Shown here piece after piece: positions 53,740 to 60,223 of a stretch of DNA of 60,223 nt. The DNA comes from Spirochaetaceae bacterium. GTDB lineage: Bacteria; Spirochaetota; Spirochaetia; DSM-27196; PXBQ01. The notes under the pieces are model-generated. The model had not been told where the DNA came from and searched no databases. It saw nothing but the letters and a program-made list of their open reading frames with translations. Location: NCBI GenBank assembly GCA_007695285.1, contig REEC01000115.1:1-60223 (forward strand), in the 5' to 3' direction. The translations under genes and the position numbers were made by a program. Every line of letters begins with the position of its first letter. Position 1 is the stretch's first letter.

Positions 53740-55491
53740 CTATTCCGTGAAATGGAAACGCGCGATCATCTCCCGGAGGGCTATAACGTTCTCCGAGAGC
53801 GCCTCGGTCGTTTGCGACATCCGCTCAAAATCCGCCGTGCTCGCGTGTGTTTGCTCGTCGATCTCCGATATTCCGCGAATCACCTGAGCCGAGAGTTCGA
53901 GAATCCCCCGCATCGCGCCGACGATCTCGCGCGTCGCGGTGATCGATTCCTCGGAGCCCGTTTTCACGGTCGACGAGATGTTGTTCAGCATCTCCATCGC
54001 AGTCCGGATCTCCGTGCTCCCCGCGGCGAGTTCGTCGGTCGTCGCGGCGATCTCGGAGAACGAGTCCGCCACTTCGTGGACTTCGCGATCGACCGCCTCG
54101 AACATCTCGCCGGTTTTTGAGCTAATCTCGCCGGCGGTGCGGATTCGACCTATCGTTGCCGCGATCACGTCGGTGATCGAGCCGGAACTCTGCGCGGCCT
54201 CGACCGAAAGTTTGCGGATCTCATCGGCGACGACCGCAAACCCCTTTCCTGCCTCTCCCGCGTGCGCCGCTTCGATCGCGGCGTTCATCGAAAGCAGGTT
54301 GGTCTGCGATGCGATCCCCTTGATGATATCGACGAACCCCGCGATGTCATCGACGCTTCCCTCGACGACCCGGATAGACTCCTGCATCTCGGCGAGCTGC
54401 TCGCTGCCCTCCTGGGCACGACGCGTGAGTTCGATCGAGCTCTGCTTTTTCGAAGCCGTGATCGTCGCGACGTTCTCGAGCGATGCCGACATCTGCTCGA
54501 TCGCGGCCGTGGCCTCGGTGACCGCGGATATCTGCTCGTCGATCGAGCGATTGAGATCGCCGACCTGTGTTCCGATCCGCTCGGCCGCGTTCGCCGATCC
54601 TTCGATCCGCGCATTGAAGTCGCTGACGCGTTTGGTCATCGTGGCGGTGTTCCCACCGATCGCGCGCATGCGCTCGATTCCTTCCTGAGTCTGCCGCGTC
54701 AGTTCGCTCTCGACGCTGCTGTTCTCATCACACGTGCGCCGCATCGCCGCGAGCATGTCGCGCAGGCGCTCGACAAATTCGTTGAAGTTACGGGAAATAT
54801 CGGCCACCTCGTCGTTCCCACGAACGACGAGTGTCTGATTCACGTCTCCGTCGAGGAAGTTGCGCATCGCCACCGGGATCGCCGAGAACGGCCGAAGCGT
54901 CCGTCCCAGGAGCCGGAGATAAACAACGACGAAGAGGCCGATCAGCGCGATGATCACGATCGAGATGTTTCGTGCAAATCTGACGAGCCCCTCGAAGCGC
55001 ACGCTCTCGGGCATGTAGTAACCCGTGTACCAGTCCCACGGCTCGAAGTACGAGAACGCGACCCAGTACTCGGCTCTCCCAAGCGTAAACCGACCGTGTC
55101 CCTCGCTCCGGCCGAGGACGGCCGGGAACACCGAATCCAGGAGGTCGTGCCACGTGACGCCGTCGCGTCCGATGAACATCACGAGTTCCCTGTCTCCGTT
55201 GAAAATAAACGGGGTCGCGCTCATCTCGCGTCCCGCGACGAAGCGGTTACGGAGACGCGTCAACAGAGCGCCTTGTTCACGCTCTGCGTCCTCCGTTGAC
55301 GATGTGACCGCGTCGAGATCCTCGTACTCATACTCGATGTTTCGAAGACGTTCAAAAAAGTCCGTCGCGTACAGGCGGTCGATCTCGCTCCGGAAAACCA
55401 GAATCGCGTACCCGACCGTCACCGCCCCGACCAAAACGGTCGCGACGACGCCGATCGCGATAAGCTTCACACGAATCGATCTTTTTTTCAT
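53740..55491 (-). CDS. Methyl-accepting chemotaxis protein
   Basis: 583 aa. A first membrane helix ([23 protein letters not shown], about 9-31), a periplasmic sensor with a Cache-like [18 protein letters not shown] segment, a second helix ([20 protein letters not shown]), HAMP and a signalling domain. The hairpin [20 protein letters not shown] is complete. ATG 55491 is preferred; the frame continues 13 codons upstream past the -10 box. The ligand is unknown. It is convergent with the DUF1638 gene. Confidence 0.94.
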   Translation of the reverse strand: MKKRSIRVKLIAIGVVATVLVGAVTVGYAILVFRSEIDRLYATDFFERLRNIEYEYEDLDAVTSSTEDAEREQGALLTRLRNRFVAGREMSATPFIFNGDRELVMFIGRDGVTWHDLLDSVFPAVLGRSEGHGRFTLGRAEYWVAFSYFEPWDWYTGYYMPESVRFEGLVRFARNISIVIIALIGLFVVVYLRLLGRTLRPFSAIPVAMRNFLDGDVNQTLVVRGNDEVADISRNFNEFVERLRDMLAAMRRTCDENSSVESELTRQTQEGIERMRAIGGNTATMTKRVSDFNARIEGSANAAERIGTQVGDLNRSIDEQISAVTEATAAIEQMSASLENVATITASKKQSSIELTRRAQEGSEQLAEMQESIRVVEGSVDDIAGFVDIIKGIASQTNLLSMNAAIEAAHAGEAGKGFAVVADEIRKLSVEAAQSSGSITDVIAATIGRIRTAGEISSKTGEMFEAVDREVHEVADSFSEIAATTDELAAGSTEIRTAMEMLNNISSTVKTGSEESITATREIVGAMRGILELSAQVIRGISEIDEQTHASTADFERMSQTTEALSENVIALREMIARFHFTE

Positions 55492-55498
55492 GGTCCGA

Positions 55499-55527
55499 AG
55501 TATACGGGCAACGGCGCCGGCGCGCAA
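55499..55527 (-). promoter_or_regulatory. Promoter of the second chemoreceptor gene
   Basis: On the minus strand: TTGCGC (55527-55522), 17 bases, TATACT (55504-55499). Only 7 bases separate the -10 box from ATG 55491. Confidence 0.55.
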
Positions 55528-55579
55528 CAAAAACGCCGTTGTGAGGCGGATATCTTTCCGTTCCCTTCCGTGTGGACGA

Positions 55580-56212
55580 TTACAGGATTCGCCTGATCCT
55601 CGGCGCGCGGACGCCGATCGCCGCGCGAAAGACGAAACCGCCTCGGTACGTGTCGGTTACATTCGACTGACTTGCCGATTGGAACCCTTCGTACGCGAGC
55701 GTCGCGCCGGCGCGAAGCCAGAATACATCGAAGAGCTTGTACGCGACCTCGCCGACCAACGCGGGACCGTGTGTCACTTCCTGGTACGATGTCGCACCGC
55801 CCGGAAAGTCGTGCGGGAAGAACGACAGGGTGAAGTTCCAGCCGAGACCGGGCATCACGCGGACTCTTTCGGTGAGATCGATCGCGTACCCTGCTCCGAG
55901 TTGAAACATCATGCCGAATCCGAACCCCGTCATGTCGTACGTGACGAGCTCCCCGCCGATGTTGTACGAAAGCGAGAGCGGAAACAGAAACGTTCCTGAC
56001 CACACAAAGCCGAGTCCTTCGATCGGCGCATTCCCGTACTCGACGCCGAACGTACGAATCGTGATCGAGAGATCATCCCCCTCCTCTCCGGTCCAGTTTG
56101 TGCGGTTCTGCGCGAGCGTGAGCGAGTAGTTCGAGGTGGGAAGATCGACTCCGAACGCCGAGATAGAGATTACAGCCGAACAGACGATCGCGAGCATGAG
56201 CCGTTTGTGCAT
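55580..56212 (-). CDS. Small outer-membrane beta-barrel-like protein
   Basis: 210 aa. A signal peptide ([20 protein letters not shown]) is followed by alternating aromatic and small residues in about eight strands ([55 protein letters not shown]). The pattern is that of a small outer-membrane barrel. No family is certain. A strong GAGGAG lies before the ATG, and the AT-rich 118 bases upstream separate it from the divergent M23 gene. Confidence 0.75.
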   Translation of the reverse strand: MHKRLMLAIVCSAVISISAFGVDLPTSNYSLTLAQNRTNWTGEEGDDLSITIRTFGVEYGNAPIEGLGFVWSGTFLFPLSLSYNIGGELVTYDMTGFGFGMMFQLGAGYAIDLTERVRVMPGLGWNFTLSFFPHDFPGGATSYQEVTHGPALVGEVAYKLFDVFWLRAGATLAYEGFQSASQSNVTDTYRGGFVFRAAIGVRAPRIRRIL

Positions 56213-56330
56213 AAAAAACTCCTCTTTGATACAATAGATTACATAAATAATAATATATACTCAGAAAGGCAAACAAGCTGTTCCACCCGGGTATTTCGGT
56301 GCGATATTATGGGAAGGAGGCTCGTGGATC

Positions 56331-57287
56331 GTGCGACTTCGTCTCAAGCACACTGCCGTCGCGATCGTTTTTCTCCTCACGGCGGTCGAAGGTGTTCGGC
56401 CGGACTCGGTTCGCACATCAACCGACGGACTCTACGCGTTTCCGATCGCGGGTGATATCGCGACGATGCGGTGGACTCGGTACCACTGGGACGGAAGCAA
56501 CGCGGTCGATATCCACGCGAATCCGGAGTATCGGATCACGGCCCCCGAGTTTCTCGATTTCAGCACCGCCTCGGTTGTTGCGGTCACTTCAGGTGTAATC
56601 CGGCGCGCAGATAACCCGCGCGGAGGTATTGCCCTTATTCTCACGGGAGACGACGGTTACCGGTACTACTACGCGCACCTCGAATCGACACGCATTGCAG
56701 AGCCGACGCGAGTCGAGGCGGGCGAAGTCGTCGGTGTTATCGGCATGACGGGGCGATGGGCGCGGTTCCTCGAGCCGCACCTTCATTTTTCGGTCGGGAC
56801 CGGTGGGCGCGACGGGCTCGAGTGGCGACCCGACGTCAACGCGGCCGAGTGGATATTTGAGACTTTTGGACTTCCGTGGTGGTACGACGCGCCGCGCGAG
56901 TATCCAACGGACACCGCGGCGGGCAGTCCGTTCGGTGGGAAGCACGTCGTGACGGCGACGTGGGACGAGATGCGCCGCCGCGACCCGGACATCGGTTCGG
57001 TTGAACTCACGCCGGAGACGCTGAACGGACAGGTGCCGGTGTTCAGCACTCTCACCGGCGAGGTTCGCGTGCACCGCAATCCTTTCTTCGGGACCCGCGT
57101 CCAGATCACGAATCGCCACACGAACGAGACGGTCGTCCTCTCAGGGTTTGTCTGGGTTCTCCCCGACGTCGGCTCGGTCGTACGGCGCGGTGAGTTTCTC
57201 GGGAACGCGGCCGGTGCCGTCAACTACATGATCTTCCGCGACGACGAGCTGATCGATCCGTGTGAGACGATGCAGTGCGCGCCGTGA
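56331..57287 (+). CDS. M23 family metallopeptidase
   Basis: 318 aa. A signal peptide (AVAIVFLLTAVEG) is followed by a LytM domain. The zinc site is H52/D60 (YHWDGSNAVDIHA) and H152 in EPHLHFSV; catalytic His116 is in YYYAHLES. It likely cleaves peptide crosslinks in cell walls, or acts as a factor like NlpD. A second, beta-rich domain follows (about 215-300), with a predicted GATASE-like fold not recognised. The start is GTG after AAGGAGG. Confidence 0.85.
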   Translation: MRLRLKHTAVAIVFLLTAVEGVRPDSVRTSTDGLYAFPIAGDIATMRWTRYHWDGSNAVDIHANPEYRITAPEFLDFSTASVVAVTSGVIRRADNPRGGIALILTGDDGYRYYYAHLESTRIAEPTRVEAGEVVGVIGMTGRWARFLEPHLHFSVGTGGRDGLEWRPDVNAAEWIFETFGLPWWYDAPREYPTDTAAGSPFGGKHVVTATWDEMRRRDPDIGSVELTPETLNGQVPVFSTLTGEVRVHRNPFFGTRVQITNRHTNETVVLSGFVWVLPDVGSVVRRGEFLGNAAGAVNYMIFRDDELIDPCETMQCAP

Positions 57288-57289
57288 CT

Positions 57290-58576
57290 TCACGGCTCGA
57301 ACAGCGATCCGAGCACGGTATCGATCGACCGGAGATTACTCTCGAGCCGAGCCGCATCGTCCTTGGGCAGCGGCCGTCCGTCTGTGAGCGAAACGAGCTC
57401 GCCGAGCGCGGTCTTGACCGAATCGACCGCGTCGGCGACATGCAGATCGTCGTTCATCGCGGTCTCGAACAGGAGCGGAATTTCGTCGATCACGATCTCG
57501 GCGCGTTCCGGCAGATCGGCCGGAGGTTGTTTCCGACCCGAGAGCAGCGACGCGATGCTCTCTCTGATCCCGCGGATCATCGCGACGCGGTCGTCGATCA
57601 GCGCGTCGGTGACGTTCAGTTTGTCGCGGTAGTACCCGTAGATCAGCATGAACCGCACCTCGCGCGCGGTGATTTTCCGTTCGTCCATATGGTCGAGGTA
57701 CAGCACGTTTCCGAGTGACTTCGACATCTTTGTGCCGTCGACGATCACGTGCTCACCGTGCAGCCAGTAGTGGCAGAACTCGCGGTCCGTGATGCCCTCG
57801 ACGATCGCCCGATTGTAGTCGTGGTGGCGGTACAGGTTGTCGACGCCACCGCAGTGAATGTCGATCTCGTACCCGAGTTTCTCGACGCACATCGCGGGGT
57901 CCTGCACGTTCCACGACGGTCGTCCCTTGCCGATACGGGTTTCCCATCCGACGAGGTCGCCTTCCTTGTAGCCGTGCCACACGATGAAGTCGCCAAGGTT
58001 CCAGCGGTTTCCGTTGTACGTGTCTTGCGCGTACCGGCGCCTTTCCTTCGGCCAGTTCGACATGTCGAGCCCAAATAACTCGCCGAACCCCGGATACTTC
58101 AGCGGATCGTAAAAGATGTCGTCGCCGTGCCGGTACGCGATGCCCTTTTCCATCAGCTTCTCAATCAGCGTCACCGCCGACTCGATGCTCGTCGACGCGC
58201 GCGAGATCACATCCGGCAGCTTGATCCCGAGCCGGTCGCACTCGGCGCGAAACTGCTCGACGTTTCGGTCCGTCAGGTCTTTCACCGAGAGCCCCTCGGT
58301 CGCCGCCTCTTCGATCGCCTTGTCTTCGACGTCGGTTACGACGATCACGCGGTGAACGGTGTTGCCGCGATACTCGAGGTACCTCTCCAGGACGTCCTCG
58401 TACAGGAACGTCCGGTAGTTTCCTAGGTGCGGCCGCCGGTAGATCGACGGTCCACACGTAAAGAGCTTGACCTCGTCCGGTTTCAGCGACGTGAAAACTT
58501 CGCGTCGTCGCGTGAACGTGTTGAATAGTACCAATGGACACGATTTAGTTCGGGCTTGTGGTTGTTTTGCTTTCAT
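57290..58576 (-). CDS. cysS: Cysteinyl-tRNA synthetase, divergent
   Basis: 428-aa class I synthetase. LFTCGPSIYRRPHLGN has Cys41 and the HIGH-like HLGN; GTKMSKSLGN (281-290) is the KMSKS loop. FYDPLKYPGFGELFGLD and DFIVWHG correspond to CysRS parts. Three features deviate: the zinc-site Cys of E. coli Cys209 aligns with Asp226 (WNVQDPAM), the Glu238 position aligns with Asn255 (HHDYN), and a short C-terminal helical domain is present. It may lack zinc. ATG 58576 was chosen; upstream codons do not match the family. It is divergent from the MetE-like gene. Confidence 0.82.
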   Translation of the reverse strand: MKAKQPQARTKSCPLVLFNTFTRRREVFTSLKPDEVKLFTCGPSIYRRPHLGNYRTFLYEDVLERYLEYRGNTVHRVIVVTDVEDKAIEEAATEGLSVKDLTDRNVEQFRAECDRLGIKLPDVISRASTSIESAVTLIEKLMEKGIAYRHGDDIFYDPLKYPGFGELFGLDMSNWPKERRRYAQDTYNGNRWNLGDFIVWHGYKEGDLVGWETRIGKGRPSWNVQDPAMCVEKLGYEIDIHCGGVDNLYRHHDYNRAIVEGITDREFCHYWLHGEHVIVDGTKMSKSLGNVLYLDHMDERKITAREVRFMLIYGYYRDKLNVTDALIDDRVAMIRGIRESIASLLSGRKQPPADLPERAEIVIDEIPLLFETAMNDDLHVADAVDSVKTALGELVSLTDGRPLPKDDAARLESNLRSIDTVLGSLFEP

Positions 58577-58638
58577 GTTTCTCTTGTTTCTTTTTAACCG
58601 TTTTCCGCCCTGTATGTCCAACGGTGCATGTAAAACTC

Positions 58639-58667
58639 TTGCGGGCACACGTTTGTTCGGGTACGAT
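58639..58667 (+). promoter_or_regulatory. Promoter of the MetE-like gene
   Basis: TTGCGG (58639-58644), 17 bases, TACGAT (58662-58667). GAAGGAG lies 5-11 bases before ATG 58693. No riboswitch-like fold was seen in the 116-base gap. Confidence 0.5.
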
Positions 58668-58692
58668 TCTTCGGACCGATGAAGGAGTTTCC

Positions 58693-59712
58693 ATGACCGA
58701 ACTGAATATACCAACAATCGCGACCACGGTAGTCGGGAGTTACCCCGTTCCGGAGTGGTTGCGCGCGTACCCATCGCTTCCGAATCTGCGCGACGCGGTG
58801 CTGACCGTGATCAAGACGCAGGAGCTCGCGGGGATCGACGTGATCACCGATGGGGAGCTGTCGCGCTGGAGCGTGAACCATCCGGACACCAACGGGATGA
58901 TCGAGACGTTCATCGCGCCGCTCGAAGGTATTCGCACCGAGCTTTCGCGTCTCGAGATCGAGGAGTTCAGGACATTGCCCGGTATGGAGTTTCGCTCGCG
59001 TCCGGCGGGTGTCGTCGAAGCGCCGATCGGTGAGGGCACGCTCGGCCTCGTCGAAGAGTGGCGATCGATCGCGGGTCTTTCCGCCAAGACGCTCAAGTTC
59101 ACGGTCACGTCGCCGTACATGCTCGCGAAGACTCTCGTCGACCATCACTACCGCGACGTACGAGAACTAACCGCCGCGATCGCCGAAGTACTCGCCGCGC
59201 AGGTCGCTCGGATCGACGCTCCGGTCATCCAGGTCGACGAGGCAAACCTTCCGGGACACGCCGACGACGCCGAGTGGGCGCACGGGCCGATCAACACCGT
59301 ACTCGACGCGATTTCCGGACGCCGCGCGATGCATCTGTGTTTCGGGAACTACGGCGGGCAAAGCATCCAGAAGGGGACGTGGGACCGATTGATCGAGTTT
59401 TTCAACAAACTCAAGCTCGACCACCTCGTGCTCGAGTTCGCGCGACGCGGGTACGATGAGCTCGACCGATTCCGCGCGCTTCGCGACGGCATCGCGCTCG
59501 GAGTCGGCGTAATCGACATCAAAGACAACGAGGTCGAGACACCCGACGAGGTCGCGCGCAGGATCGAAAACGCGGTCTCGATCGTTGGCGCCGAGCGCGT
59601 GCGTTGGGTTCATCCGGACTGCGGATTCTGGATGCTGCCGCGCAGCATCGCCGACCGGAAGATGGCCGCGTTGACCGCGGGGCGCGACCTGTACCTTGGA
59701 GGTCTCCAATGA
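58693..59712 (+). CDS. Core-type cobalamin-independent methionine synthase-like protein
   Basis: 339 aa, corresponding to the C-terminal catalytic half of MetE only. VVGSYPVP near the start is the UROD/MetE-like opening. The zinc ligands are visible: H214 and C216 (HLCFGNYG), a Glu in LVLEFARRG and C310 (HPDCGFWM). The N-terminal folate-binding half of E. coli MetE is absent, as in the short archaeal/bacterial core MetE-type proteins, whose methyl donor may be a corrinoid protein. It overlaps the next gene by 4 bases (ATGA). Confidence 0.88.
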   Translation: MTELNIPTIATTVVGSYPVPEWLRAYPSLPNLRDAVLTVIKTQELAGIDVITDGELSRWSVNHPDTNGMIETFIAPLEGIRTELSRLEIEEFRTLPGMEFRSRPAGVVEAPIGEGTLGLVEEWRSIAGLSAKTLKFTVTSPYMLAKTLVDHHYRDVRELTAAIAEVLAAQVARIDAPVIQVDEANLPGHADDAEWAHGPINTVLDAISGRRAMHLCFGNYGGQSIQKGTWDRLIEFFNKLKLDHLVLEFARRGYDELDRFRALRDGIALGVGVIDIKDNEVETPDEVARRIENAVSIVGAERVRWVHPDCGFWMLPRSIADRKMAALTAGRDLYLGGLQ

Positions 59713-60223
59713 GCGATAAAAACACTGAAGCGCCCGCGACCCGCGCGGACTGGGTCGCCATGGTCGAGCGGCTCGCGCGACCGGTACTGGAATCCGCGGC
59801 CGAAGGTCGGCTCGAGGCCGCCCTCGACGCCGAACACCACGCCTCGTGTCATCCGGGACGGCTCAGGGTCGTCGCGCTCGAGACGATGGGCCGGCTGCTC
59901 GCGGGAATCGGTCCGTGGTTCGACGCGACGCTTCCCGATGGTCCCGAAGCGACCCTGCGCGATGAGCTCGCGGCGCTCGCGCGATCGGCGCTCGTGATCC
60001 AGAGCGATCCCACTCACGCCGCGTATCTGCGGTTTGCAGGCGAGGAGCGCCAGACGCTCGTCGACGCGGCGTTTCTCGCCGAAGCGCTGTACCGCGGCCG
60101 GACCACGCTCTGGGAGCCGCTTGACGCCGGCACCAAACAGCGCCTGCACGCGGGCTTCATCGCGCTCAGGAACCGGAAACCCGGCTTCAACAACTGGCTG
60201 CTGTTCTCCGCGATGACCGAGGC
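59709..60223 (+). CDS. DUF2264 protein, cut by the window end
   Basis: The frame runs from ATG 59709, overlapping the MetE-like stop, to the window end (171 codons without a stop). The visible part is helical: WVAMVERLARPVL, HPGRLRVVALETMGRLLAGIGPW, TLVDAAFLAEALYRG and NNWLLFSAMTE. These match the start of DUF2264, a large family with an (alpha/alpha) toroid fold related to unsaturated glycoside/uronyl hydrolases. Function is not known. Confidence 0.82.
   Translation, partial: MSDKNTEAPATRADWVAMVERLARPVLESAAEGRLEAALDAEHHASCHPGRLRVVALETMGRLLAGIGPWFDATLPDGPEATLRDELAALARSALVIQSDPTHAAYLRFAGEERQTLVDAAFLAEALYRGRTTLWEPLDAGTKQRLHAGFIALRNRKPGFNNWLLFSAMTE

Overview
The window is about 60 kb of gene-dense, GC-rich bacterial chromosome. 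There is no insertion sequence, prophage, CRISPR array or rRNA. The best guess for the host is a free-living spirochaete (Spirochaetota, Treponema/Spirochaeta relatives), with moderate confidence. The reasons are the ffs-dnaX-ybaB-recR order, two methyl-accepting chemotaxis receptors, a GatCAB indirect tRNA aminoacylation pathway, a small secreted beta-barrel, and spirochaete-like proteins of unknown function. No single marker proves it. Promoters look like ordinary sigma-70 sites: TTGAnn, about 17 bases, then TAnnnT.

Layout. 1-470: a cut tRNA-Arg, two tRNA-Ser genes and the SRP RNA. 479-3545: dnaX, ybaB, recR and, convergent, pth. 3615-8799: a giant two-domain acyl-CoA dehydratase activase and a lipoate ligase. 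8854-15042: a same-strand run of aldo/keto reductase, an EIIA-diadenylate cyclase fusion, nudC, a Gfo/Idh dehydrogenase, GlpA and a FrdB-like iron-sulfur protein. 15063-17141: a glycoside hydrolase and a lone receiver domain. 17248-22678: gatC-gatA-gatB-aspS, with GatB fused to an asparaginase-like domain. 22736-27210: a NagZ-like lipoprotein, a chemoreceptor and an aminotransferase. 27374-31927: a four-gene overlapping operon that opens with 3-ketosphinganine reductase-like and serine palmitoyltransferase-like genes. 32001-36590: an unknown membrane-anchored protein, xylulokinase and LeuB. 36596-41860 (minus): a rhamnose operon rhaA-aldolase-rhaB joined by overlaps to hisA and hisE. 42006-43978: a SRAP protein and a DUF362 protein. 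44184-47296: a thiosulfate uptake/sulfurtransferase operon behind a promoter with a palindromic operator. 47293-52843 (minus): a CPA2 antiporter-EIIA fusion, an Old Yellow Enzyme, a sugar transporter of the major facilitator superfamily and a lipase lipoprotein. 52951-60223: a DUF1638 protein, a second chemoreceptor, a beta-barrel, an M23 peptidase, an unusual CysRS, a MetE-type methyltransferase and a cut DUF2264 gene.

Most notable points. (1) GatB is fused in frame to an asparaginase/GatD-like domain that has lost the first catalytic Thr. The next gene is an archaeal-type AspRS with the residues expected of a non-discriminating enzyme. Together they form a complete Asp-tRNA(Asn) to Asn-tRNA(Asn) unit with an extra, probably non-catalytic, Asn-fold domain. 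(2) A c-di-AMP synthase has an N-terminal EIIA(Ntr)-like domain, and a Na+/H+ antiporter elsewhere in the window carries another EIIA. (3) Seven genes have a promoter -10 box placed so that transcription should begin at or within a few bases of the start codon, which suggests widespread leaderless mRNAs. (4) HisIE, CysRS and DnaX each lack metal-binding or catalytic residues of their families.

All functions are read from sequence motifs and remembered family features. No database search was run.
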